A DNA stretch of 6,005 nucleotides from an uncultured Eubacteriales bacterium. GTDB lineage: Bacteria > Bacillota > Clostridia > Christensenellales > Borkfalkiaceae. The position numbers and the translations under genes are program-made. The notes under the pieces are model-generated. The model was not told the origin of the DNA, did not search any database, and saw only the letters and a list, made by a program, of their open reading frames with translations. Positions within the stretch are counted from its first letter, which is position 1, and every line of letters begins with the position of its first letter. The DNA lies in assembly GCA_900556195.1 (NCBI GenBank), contig USOJ01000085.1, positions 1 through 6,005 on the forward strand. Reading direction: 5' to 3'. Of this stretch, positions 1-6,005 are shown in pieces.

Positions 1-669
1 GTTCAGACGTTGTTCCTTGACGGCGAAGCCGTGTTTATGGTAAACGGAAGTTGGCTTATGAACGAGTCTACGGGTACGAAAAACAATTTCGGCATGATGA
101 AGATGCCGGTTATAAGTTCTATCGTAGAAAAACTCGAAGATACCGAAATGGACGACGCGACTCTTTCGGAGATAATTTCGGAAGTAGACGCGGGCGCGAC
201 GAGCAGCAGCCTTTGCAGCCGGAACGACTTTAACCGCATTAAAGAAGCAAGAAACCTGCTTTATAACAACGCCGCCGAACAATACGTATTCGTTCCCAAA
301 TACTCGGTAGCAAAAGAAGGCAGTAAGGAATTTTTGAAATACTTCTATTCCGACGAAGGTCTTGCGAAATTCATGACCGTAACGGGTTTGCCTAACTCGG
401 CAAGACTTTCCGACGAGAGCAAATTTAACGTAAATACGCTCGATAACTGGCACAAACAGCAGTTCACTCTTTCAAAAGAGATGAACGCGGTTACGAATAC
501 GATAACGAAGTCGAAACTCTTTATCAACAATAATACCAACCAATTTGCGAGCGTTCCTTACGCGCAGTCGCTTTGCGCGGGTAACTCGAAAGACAAACTC
601 ACGGCGGACGGTATATGGAATAAAATCGTCGCTAAAATAAACGAAAACTGGGCGGATTGGTCAAAGTGA
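1..669 (+). CDS. Extracellular solute-binding protein of a sugar ABC transporter, C-terminal part (5' truncated)
   Basis: This is the C-terminal 222 residues of a periplasm-equivalent, membrane-tethered sugar-binding protein that would deliver a carbohydrate to an ABC permease. The reading frame is open from base 1, so the start lies upstream; family members are usually about 400-450 residues, so roughly half is missing. Seen directly: the GEAVFMVNGSW segment at residues 8-18 matches the 'GEAAM..xGSW' block typical of family 1 solute-binding proteins. The segment following residue 93 (EQYVFVPKYSVAKEGSKEF) and LAKFMTVTGLPNSAR near residue 121 match the usual 'xP..S.n.e.A.eFlkyl.s.e.l..f....G.lPa' region. 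The gene ends in TGA, which overlaps the GTG start of the next gene. The permease genes expected with it are not in the window and may lie upstream. The sugar specificity cannot be read from the sequence. Confidence 0.88.
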   Translation, partial: VQTLFLDGEAVFMVNGSWLMNESTGTKNNFGMMKMPVISSIVEKLEDTEMDDATLSEIISEVDAGATSSSLCSRNDFNRIKEARNLLYNNAAEQYVFVPKYSVAKEGSKEFLKYFYSDEGLAKFMTVTGLPNSARLSDESKFNVNTLDNWHKQQFTLSKEMNAVTNTITKSKLFINNNTNQFASVPYAQSLCAGNSKDKLTADGIWNKIVAKINENWADWSK

Positions 670-2334
670 AAAAATATAAACTTTTAATAGCCGCCGCGGC
701 TGTTGCCGTCGGCAGGAGCGGGTTTATTAGCGAACGCCGTTACGGCAAAAGCGGGCTCGTCCGAAGTTTACATAGCGTCTTCGACGTCGATAGACGATAC
801 GAGCATCAACAGCGGCGATTTTTTGACAACGGGCAAAGTCGCTGCCGAAAACGGCAAGGCAAAATTCAATACTCTTTCTGAAAAAGAAAAACTCACGACC
901 AAGACGAAGGCTTTCAACTTAAAAGAATACGGCGTTACGACTCTGCTTGATTTTTCTTCGACGTTAAACTTTTCTTCGCTTGCCGAAGACGGAAACTTTT
1001 CGATGGCGTTCGGGCTTAATAATCTCAAAAACGAAACGGGCGCGGAAGATTCTTTCGCGGTTAAAGTGAATTACGATTCCGCAAGCAAGAAATTTTCGAT
1101 AGGCGTTTCGGAGTATACGAAAGACGGAGAAATCTCCGTTTACGCTCCCACGGTAATAGGCGCGATAAAAATCAACCGCGACGTTACTTTCAAAGTTTTC
1201 GTCGATACGGACTGCAATCTTACCGTTTCGGTGTTGCCGACCGGCGCGAGTTCCGAAACCAAACTCGTTTCGGGGTACGGGCTTAACGTCAATCCCGAAG
1301 GATATATTTCTTATATTTCGAGCGGCAGAAACGAAATAACGCTTTCCGATCCGCAAATTCTCGTCTACGAGTACGACGCGCCCGAAACTATCGATTATAC
1401 CGAAACTTTCGATAAAAACGGATATAACTCGAACGTGTTTTACAGCGCGAGTACGGCTTCGCCGATAACTCCGTCTTCGCTTTCGGTCGAAAACGGCGCG
1501 CTCAGATTTAAGAATACCGCGGCGGCGTATATTTCTACGCGTTATAAATATTCGAATTTCGAACTCTCTTTCGATATAACGGACATGGCGAGAACGGCTA
1601 CTTTCGACGATAACGGCAACGTAGTTTCGCTTATAAATTCCTGGTTCGGAATCGCTTTCGGAGTGAACTCGATAGACGAAACCCCCGATACCACGACGAG
1701 ATATTCTACGTGGTTACAACTCGGAAGAGTCGTTCCGGGCGTCGAAAATTTCGTTAAACCCGCGAACGTGCATTATATGCTGTGGGATAACAACGGTAAC
1801 TGGAATAACGTAACGGATCCGCAATATATGACCGATTTCAACCCGTGGAGTACGAAGTACGACGGGGAAGTCATTAACGTAAAATTCGCCGTAACCGACG
1901 GGCTCGTTGAGTTGTTTATGAAAACAGACGGTGATCCCGACTGGGGCGAACCGTATTTTACGTACGATTTCGGAAAGGTAAAAACGGGTTACGTGCGTAT
2001 CTTTACGGCGGGTAACACGGGTATCGAAACGAAAGGCATCGAATATAACGACGTGGGCAATTTCACGATAGACAATCTGTCGATAAAAGACACCGATCAC
2101 GAAAACGCGAAAACGTTATTGCCGACTCCCGAATATAAGTCCAATCTGTGGAGGAAAACTCCCGATTACGACTATAAGACGAAGCCCGACGATAAAGACC
2201 TTATAGGCAATAAAATTTCGAGCGGCGATATGAACGGCAGTTCGGCAAAGAGCGGTTGCGCTTCTTCGGTCGGGCTATCGCTACCCTTAATCGCGCTCGC
2301 GGCGATTCCGTTTATCAAGAGAAAGAAAAAATGA
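666..2334 (+). CDS. Secreted surface-anchored protein with two beta-sandwich-like regions; signal peptide interrupted by a frameshift
   Basis: The function is not known; it is probably a cell-surface carbohydrate-binding or structural protein. From GTG 666 the frame reads VKKYKLLIAAAAVAVG, a textbook signal-peptide start, but then becomes charged and stops at 881. The next frame is open from 703 (TTG) to 2334 and begins ...AGLLANAVTAKAGSSE, the missing end of that signal peptide with ANA and AKA cleavage sites. Skipping one base near 714 joins them into a 555-residue protein with a signal peptide of about 24-29 residues. The mature part has two beta-rich regions, coded at about 860-1390 and 1396-2100; the second (YTETFDKNGY..., ending IDNLSIKD) resembles concanavalin-like/DUF1080-type sandwich domains. 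A linker and a Cys-helix-KRKKK tail follow. The gene overlaps both neighbours by 4 bases. If the shift is real, the 703 frame alone lacks a usable export signal. The coding call is sure; the fold is moderate inference. Confidence 0.8.
703..718 (+). other. Apparent +1 frameshift within the signal peptide
   Basis: The signal-peptide n- and h-regions are read in the frame of GTG 666, while the rest of the protein is in the frame of 703. The two can only be joined between the stop of the second frame at 685-687 and the stop of the first at 879-881. Protein sense narrows this to about 703-718: GTC GGC then an extra base before GGA GCG restores V-G-G-A-G-L-L. The likely cause is one inserted base (for example the A at 714) or a sequencing or assembly error. 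The site also contains AGGAG at 714-718, but no start codon follows it in the downstream frame at useful spacing, so internal initiation is not supported. Confidence 0.75.
2251..2331 (+). other. C-terminal Cys-transmembrane-basic tail (putative surface sorting or anchoring signal)
   Basis: The last 27 residues of the beta-sandwich protein read SGCASSVG, then a hydrophobic stretch (LSLPLIALAAIPFI), then KRKKK at the very end. This is the tripartite layout of a C-terminal sorting signal: short motif, membrane helix, positive cluster. No LPXTG-type sortase motif is present. A Gly-Cys immediately before the helix, as here, recalls C-terminal tails I associate with uncultured Clostridia, in which the Cys could be the processing or attachment site. 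The layout is seen directly; the sorting role is inference. A plain membrane anchor is the alternative. Confidence 0.55.
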
Positions 2335-4019
2335 AGAAGTTTTTAATCTTGTTGTTAAGTTTGGCATTTTTATTCTCTTGTTCGGCTTTTGCGGTCGGAT
2401 GTAAAGAGAAAACGAAAACGCCCGCTTCTACCGAAGAACCGGGTAAAACCGACGACCCGTCCGATCCGGGCGAAGATCCCGGCGATGACGACGATCCGCC
2501 CGTAGTCGAAAAATTAGAAATAACGGGTCCCGAAGACGGCGTTTACGGCTATACTCAAAAGTTGAGAAATTATCTTACGGCGACGGGCGACGACGTAAAA
2601 GTTACCGATTACGCCACAGAAAGCGGCGAAGACGAAGCCTACGATAAAATTCAGATCAAGTGGGAAAGTAATCTCGAAAACGTAGAAGAGTACGAGATAG
2701 AATTTGGTTTGAAAGACGACTTTTCGGACGCCGAAAAGCAAACTATGTCGGCTACGTCGAGAAAACTCAACGTCTACAATCTTTATAAGGATTCGACCTA
2801 CAACGTCAGAGTTACCGCCGTAAGAAAAGCGGGTAATAAGTCGGCTACGGCAACTTTCAAGACCACGGATATCGGTCCGAGAGTTATGAAAATCGGCGGA
2901 CTGTGCAACGTAAGAGACCTCGGCGGATATAAGACCGAAAGCGGAAAGACTACCGTTCAGGGCAAGATTTTTCGCGGTGGGCAACTTTCGCAGAACGCCA
3001 ACTGGTCCGTGTACGACAATATCGTCCTTAACGCCGCAGGCAAGAAGTATATGGGTGAAGTTCTCGGCGTAAAGACCGACTTCGATCTTCGTAGTCAAGC
3101 GGAAAATAAAGGTTTAACGGAAAGCCCTATCCCGAACGCCAGACTCGAATACTACAACGTAGGCGGTTATTTGTCTGCGTTTACCGACGCGGCGGGATAT
3201 AAAAAGGTGTTTTCCGCGCTTGCCGACGAAACTCGTTACCCCGTCTATATTCACTGTACGGGCGGAGCGGACAGAACGGGAACGGTAAGTTTTCTTATTA
3301 ACGCGCTTTTGGGCGTTGACGAAAAAACTCTTATTCAGGACTACGAAATCACTTCTTTTTCGGCGTTCGGTATGAGAAATAAAGAAAGTACGACGTATCG
3401 GTTCACTCCGTTTATGAATAAGTTGAAGTCCGATTACGAGGGCGATACGCTTTCCAAAAAGGTTGAAAACTATCTTTTGTCGATAGGCGTTACCGAAACC
3501 GAGATTTACAACGTAAAGGCGATTATGTTCGGAGAACCGACGAGGGATCTTCCCGCTCCGCCCGAAACGGTAACGCTCGATTCGGACAACTTAACGTATA
3601 CTTACGACGGAGTCGCGGGGTACGGTAAAACGTTTAATTTCGACGTTCAGAGCCTTACCTATGCCGACGGAAACAACGACGGCGGAACGTATTTTATGAT
3701 CGGCAGTTACGGCGTTTTTTTCCGCGGCGGCTTGTTCAGGCTTGCGTATAATAACGGCGGAGTTTTCGCAGAACCTGCGAAAAGGGTCGAATTGTCGACT
3801 TACGATCACACGAAGTTTAATGCGGGCGTAAAACTCGGCATAGAAATAACGATAAAGAACGAAACGACGGTAACGATAAAACTCTATATAAACGGCGAAT
3901 CGCTCGGACAAGAAGTCGACGTGGCCAGACTTACGGACGAAATTTCTTCCGACGAGGCGAACGCGGTCGTAAAAATAAACCAAAGTTACGTAAAAGAAAT
4001 CGTTTTGATTAAAGGATAA
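2331..4019 (+). CDS. Exported lipoprotein: FN3-like domain + tyrosine phosphatase (Y_phosphatase3-like) + beta-rich C-terminus
   Basis: Predicted membrane-anchored, extracellular cysteine-dependent phosphatase, 562 residues. The start is ATG 2331, overlapping the upstream TGA as ATGA; longer in-frame starts would read back through the upstream gene and bury the signal peptide. MKKFLILLLSLAFLF is followed by lipobox AVGC, giving lipid-modified Cys24. An acidic Pro/Asp/Thr linker runs to about residue 61. Residues about 105-180 look like a fibronectin type III domain (IKWESN..., YNVRVTAV). Residues about 184-403 carry the phosphatase: NVRDLGGY (193-200), FRGG (214-217), DLRS with Asp252, and the P-loop HCTGGADRTG with nucleophile Cys309 and Arg315, so all key residues are present. 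The P-loop has Ala313 where PtpB/LipA-type enzymes have Lys. Residues about 410-562 are beta-rich and may bind glycan. The substrate is unknown: phosphoprotein, phosphosugar and phospholipid are all possible, and the sugar-operon setting favours a phosphorylated glycan or regulatory role. Confidence 0.88.
   Translation: MKKFLILLLSLAFLFSCSAFAVGCKEKTKTPASTEEPGKTDDPSDPGEDPGDDDDPPVVEKLEITGPEDGVYGYTQKLRNYLTATGDDVKVTDYATESGEDEAYDKIQIKWESNLENVEEYEIEFGLKDDFSDAEKQTMSATSRKLNVYNLYKDSTYNVRVTAVRKAGNKSATATFKTTDIGPRVMKIGGLCNVRDLGGYKTESGKTTVQGKIFRGGQLSQNANWSVYDNIVLNAAGKKYMGEVLGVKTDFDLRSQAENKGLTESPIPNARLEYYNVGGYLSAFTDAAGYKKVFSALADETRYPVYIHCTGGADRTGTVSFLINALLGVDEKTLIQDYEITSFSAFGMRNKESTTYRFTPFMNKLKSDYEGDTLSKKVENYLLSIGVTETEIYNVKAIMFGEPTRDLPAPPETVTLDSDNLTYTYDGVAGYGKTFNFDVQSLTYADGNNDGGTYFMIGSYGVFFRGGLFRLAYNNGGVFAEPAKRVELSTYDHTKFNAGVKLGIEITIKNETTVTIKLYINGESLGQEVDVARLTDEISSDEANAVVKINQSYVKEIVLIKG
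4011..4016 (+). promoter_or_regulatory. Ribosome binding site (AAAGGA) for the glycoside-hydrolase-like lipoprotein
   Basis: AAAGGA lies 9 bases before ATG 4026 and overlaps the last codons of the phosphatase gene. It is the clearest Shine-Dalgarno match in the window; the other internal genes have only weak purine-rich stretches or rely on start/stop overlap. It supports ATG 4026 as the start. Confidence 0.6.
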
Positions 4020-4025
4020 AGATAT

Positions 4026-5588
4026 ATGAATAAAAAAATAATTTCCGCGTCTTTGGCGGCGTTTGTCGCGCTCGGCTGTACGCTCGGTTGTAAGGGCAAA
4101 AGCAATAACGACGGAAGCGCCGCGGTAAAAGGCGACGTAAAACTCTATACGGACGGTATGGCGTACTCGCAAAGCGCGGCGCGCGAAGAAAAAGAAGTGT
4201 ATTCGCTCTATTACGAATATTTGGGCGGGGCGGACGTTATGCCGATAGGCGGTTTCTACGTTCCGCACGCTTCGGGCGGCAGTACCGACGGCAACGCGAA
4301 GCCCGATCTGCTTACCGATTATTATTTCGACGCGCTTGAAAAAGCGGGCATAAACACCTTATTCTATTCTCCGGACCGTTGGACGACGGGCGGCTCGAAC
4401 ACGAATATCAAAAAGGCGCTCGACCTATGCGAAAAGTACGGTCTGGGCTACTACGTAGATACGTATTACGTGCTCGGTCAACTCGGTACGCGTACCGAAA
4501 AATATCCGATAGAGAACATGGAACTCGCCACCGAAGCGGGTAAACAAAAATTATCGCAGATTATAGACGATATTCTCGACGACGGTAAGGGTGGCAAACG
4601 TAATTGCGTTCTCGGTATACTCGGCGTAGACGAACCGTTTACCGAACAATTGCCAAACTTAGGCGTTCTGCACGACGCGTTTTATTCGCTTGAAAATACG
4701 CGAGGAATGGACGTTTACATCAATTCGATAGGTTACTGGGCAGGCGAAAACAACTTCTGGGGATATTCCGATCCGATAGGCTTCGACGAATATCTTCAAA
4801 AGTATTTCGAACTCGTTCAGCCGACAATGCTTTCGGTAACGCAATATCCGTATACTTCCGCAAAAACACCGGAAACGACCGTCGTGTCGCTTCTTAACGA
4901 CATGCTTTCGGTTTACCGAAAATACGCTAATCAATACGGCGTTCCGTTCTGGCGTATGTTGCAGGCGGGCGGACAATGGAACGACACCGCGGAATGGATT
5001 CCGTCGGTAGACCCCTATCCGAGCGAAGGCGAACTTTTATACGACGTAAACTCGTCGCTTGCCTACGGCGCGAAAGCGATAGAGTATTTCCCGCTCGTTC
5101 AGCCTTATTATTTCGCTCAACAGGAAGGCGGTACTTACGATTTCAACCGTTGCGGACTTATCGGCGCGGACGGTAACTTAACTCAATGGTATTATTACGC
5201 AAAAAGAGCGAACGAACAAGTCGCCGCCGTGGACGAATATCTCATGAACGCGATGAACGAAGGCGTTATCGTACACGGTAAAACCGCGAACGACGCCATC
5301 GTAAAGAACGGCAAACCCGGCGAAGAGATAATTTCAAGCGGTAAATATTACGAACTTACGGGCGTTACGGGCGACGATTGCGTAGTGGGTTGTTTCAACT
5401 ATAAGGGCAAAACCGCGCTTTACGTCGTAAACTATAACCGCAAAGAAAAAGCGAAAGTAACTCTTTCGTTCGATAAAAAGAATTACAGATATACCATTAT
5501 TCAAAGAGCCGTCGGAGCGGACGTGGTAGGTGGAAGCATTCCGCTCACACTCGACGCGGGCGAAGGCGCGCTCATAGTGCTTAACTGA
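4026..5588 (+). CDS. Lipoprotein resembling TIM-barrel glycoside hydrolases (GH42-like/clan A-like)
   Basis: Predicted extracellular, membrane-tethered glycan-degrading enzyme of 520 residues. The signal peptide MNKKIISASLAAFVALGC has two possible lipidation cysteines, Cys18 (ALGC) and Cys22 (TLGC). Residues about 45-395 look like a (beta/alpha)8 barrel: GINTLFYSPDRW, GLGYYVDTYYV, GILGVDEP, LSVTQYPY, GVPFWRMLQAGG, then PSEGELLYDVNSSLAYGAKAIEYF in two blocks. This order resembles beta-galactosidase-like proteins in which the DEP glutamate (Glu203) is a likely acid/base. The nucleophile is uncertain: the LSVTQYPY strand has Thr272-Gln273 where I would expect an acid in relatives, and Glu353 (AIEYF) is another candidate. 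Residues from about 440 form a beta-rich C-terminal domain (ALYVVNYNRK..., ending ALIVLN) typical of such enzymes. It begins 6 bases after the phosphatase gene with a good ribosome site. The hydrolase fold is fairly likely; family and substrate are not assigned. Confidence 0.82.
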   Translation: MNKKIISASLAAFVALGCTLGCKGKSNNDGSAAVKGDVKLYTDGMAYSQSAAREEKEVYSLYYEYLGGADVMPIGGFYVPHASGGSTDGNAKPDLLTDYYFDALEKAGINTLFYSPDRWTTGGSNTNIKKALDLCEKYGLGYYVDTYYVLGQLGTRTEKYPIENMELATEAGKQKLSQIIDDILDDGKGGKRNCVLGILGVDEPFTEQLPNLGVLHDAFYSLENTRGMDVYINSIGYWAGENNFWGYSDPIGFDEYLQKYFELVQPTMLSVTQYPYTSAKTPETTVVSLLNDMLSVYRKYANQYGVPFWRMLQAGGQWNDTAEWIPSVDPYPSEGELLYDVNSSLAYGAKAIEYFPLVQPYYFAQQEGGTYDFNRCGLIGADGNLTQWYYYAKRANEQVAAVDEYLMNAMNEGVIVHGKTANDAIVKNGKPGEEIISSGKYYELTGVTGDDCVVGCFNYKGKTALYVVNYNRKEKAKVTLSFDKKNYRYTIIQRAVGADVVGGSIPLTLDAGEGALIVLN

Positions 5589-5599
5589 ACCAATTTAAG

Positions 5600-6005
5600 A
5601 TGAATTTTAAGAACATAATCATTCCTTCGGCGGCGGACGACTGCGTCGTTTACGCCGCCGAAAAATTAAAAGAATACATTACGAAAGTTACGGGCGTTAC
5701 GCTTGGTATTTCGACCGTAAAAGGCGACGGAAACTATTTTTCTATCGGTAAAGCGGCTGATATAAGCGATGCCGATTACGAAGCGTTTGCCGCGGATATA
5801 AAGGGCGACGGTTACGGAATTTTCGGTCGCAACGGTAATATATACCTCGTCGCGAAAACGAGCAGAGGACTTATGTATTCCGCGTACGGCTACGTTGAAA
5901 AATATCTCGGCGTAAGATTTCTGACCGCCGAAGCCGAATATATCCCGAGCGGCGATATCGTCGTTCCGGAAAAAGATTTCGTTACCAATCCGGACTTCGC
6001 TATGC
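5600..6005 (+). CDS. DUF4838/alpha-glucuronidase N-terminal-like protein, N-terminal part (3' truncated)
   Basis: The first 135 codons of a gene that continues past the window. Start ATG 5600 is the only reasonable one: an in-frame stop lies at 5582-5584 and no other ATG/GTG/TTG lies between. The protein opens MNFKNIIIPSAADDCVVYAA, then EKLKEYITKVTGV and, at residues 87-107, a TSRGLMYSAYGYVEKYLGVRF block followed by YIPS. This layout (an IxIP start, a 'AAxxLxxYixkxTGv' helix, 'GyxI...nxiyi.g.s.RGxmYgvyxfle.ylGvR') is what I know from the N-terminal domain shared by alpha-glucuronidases and DUF4838 proteins, which precedes a catalytic TIM barrel. Only the accessory domain is visible, so activity is inferred. 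There is no signal peptide, unlike the three genes before it, suggesting a cytoplasmic enzyme acting on imported product. It starts 11 bases after the hydrolase gene with no clear ribosome site. Confidence 0.8.
   Translation, partial: MNFKNIIIPSAADDCVVYAAEKLKEYITKVTGVTLGISTVKGDGNYFSIGKAADISDADYEAFAADIKGDGYGIFGRNGNIYLVAKTSRGLMYSAYGYVEKYLGVRFLTAEAEYIPSGDIVVPEKDFVTNPDFAM

Noticed and set aside
2256..2330. Upstream extension of the phosphatase lipoprotein from a TTG at 2256
   Set aside because: It would place 25 extra residues before a clear signal peptide and overlap the anchor tail of the previous gene; ATG 2331 gives a proper lipoprotein signal.
703..2334. TTG 703 as the true start of the surface protein
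   Set aside because: It would leave out the basic n-region and most of the hydrophobic core, which are present just upstream in the adjacent frame; no ribosome site precedes it at good spacing.
2404..2515. Repeat-like Asp/Pro/Glu-coding stretch after the lipobox
   Set aside because: It is a low-complexity acidic linker typical of surface lipoproteins, not an ordered DNA repeat.
2514..3098. Long minus-strand open frame opposite the phosphatase gene
   Set aside because: It lies wholly within a well-supported gene, has no recognisable domain or ribosome site, and is explained by the few reverse-strand stops that this codon use produces.
3591..4268. Long minus-strand open frame spanning the phosphatase/hydrolase junction
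   Set aside because: It crosses two real plus-strand genes and encodes an Arg/Phe/Tyr/Val-rich sequence with no domain pattern, typical of an antisense shadow of GCG/ACG/TCG-rich codons.
5582..5600. Terminator or promoter between the hydrolase-like gene and the last gene
   Set aside because: The gap is only 11 bases and shows no hairpin, T-run or promoter-like elements.

Overview
The window is one uninterrupted stretch of a plus-strand operon for handling carbohydrate outside the cell. It holds five genes, all in the same direction, with no intergenic gap longer than 11 bases. Both ends are cut: the first gene lacks its start and the last lacks its end. No RNA gene, mobile element, CRISPR array, promoter or terminator was seen. 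Codon use is uniform throughout (many NCG codons such as TCG, ACG and GCG), which gives no sign of recent transfer. Short Lys-rich signal peptides, lipoprotein signals, an ABC sugar-binding protein and a Cys-plus-hydrophobic-helix-plus-KRKKK C-terminal tail suggest an uncultured Clostridia-type Firmicute, possibly a gut Christensenellales-like lineage. That placement is inference and low confidence.

Layout: (1) 1-669, the C-terminal part of an extracellular solute-binding protein of a sugar ABC transporter. (2) 666-2334, a secreted, apparently surface-anchored protein of two beta-sandwich-like regions. Its signal peptide is split by a +1 frameshift at about 703-718. (3) 2331-4019, a lipoprotein with an FN3-like domain, a complete tyrosine-phosphatase-type active site (HCTGGADRTG) and a beta-rich C-terminal region. 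(4) 4026-5588, a lipoprotein resembling TIM-barrel glycoside hydrolases. (5) 5600 to the window end, the N-terminal part of a protein resembling the DUF4838/alpha-glucuronidase N-terminal domain family, without a signal peptide.

Genes 1/2 and 2/3 overlap by 4 bases (GTGA and ATGA), and genes 3/4 and 4/5 are 6 and 11 bases apart, so the set is probably co-transcribed and translationally coupled. A plausible joint role is that the surface beta-sandwich protein binds glycan, the lipoprotein hydrolase and phosphatase process it, the solute-binding protein captures released sugars, and the last protein acts on a uronic-acid-containing or related product. The glycan is unknown. The most notable observations are the frameshifted signal peptide, the exported phosphatase inside a sugar operon, and the unusual C-terminal anchor.
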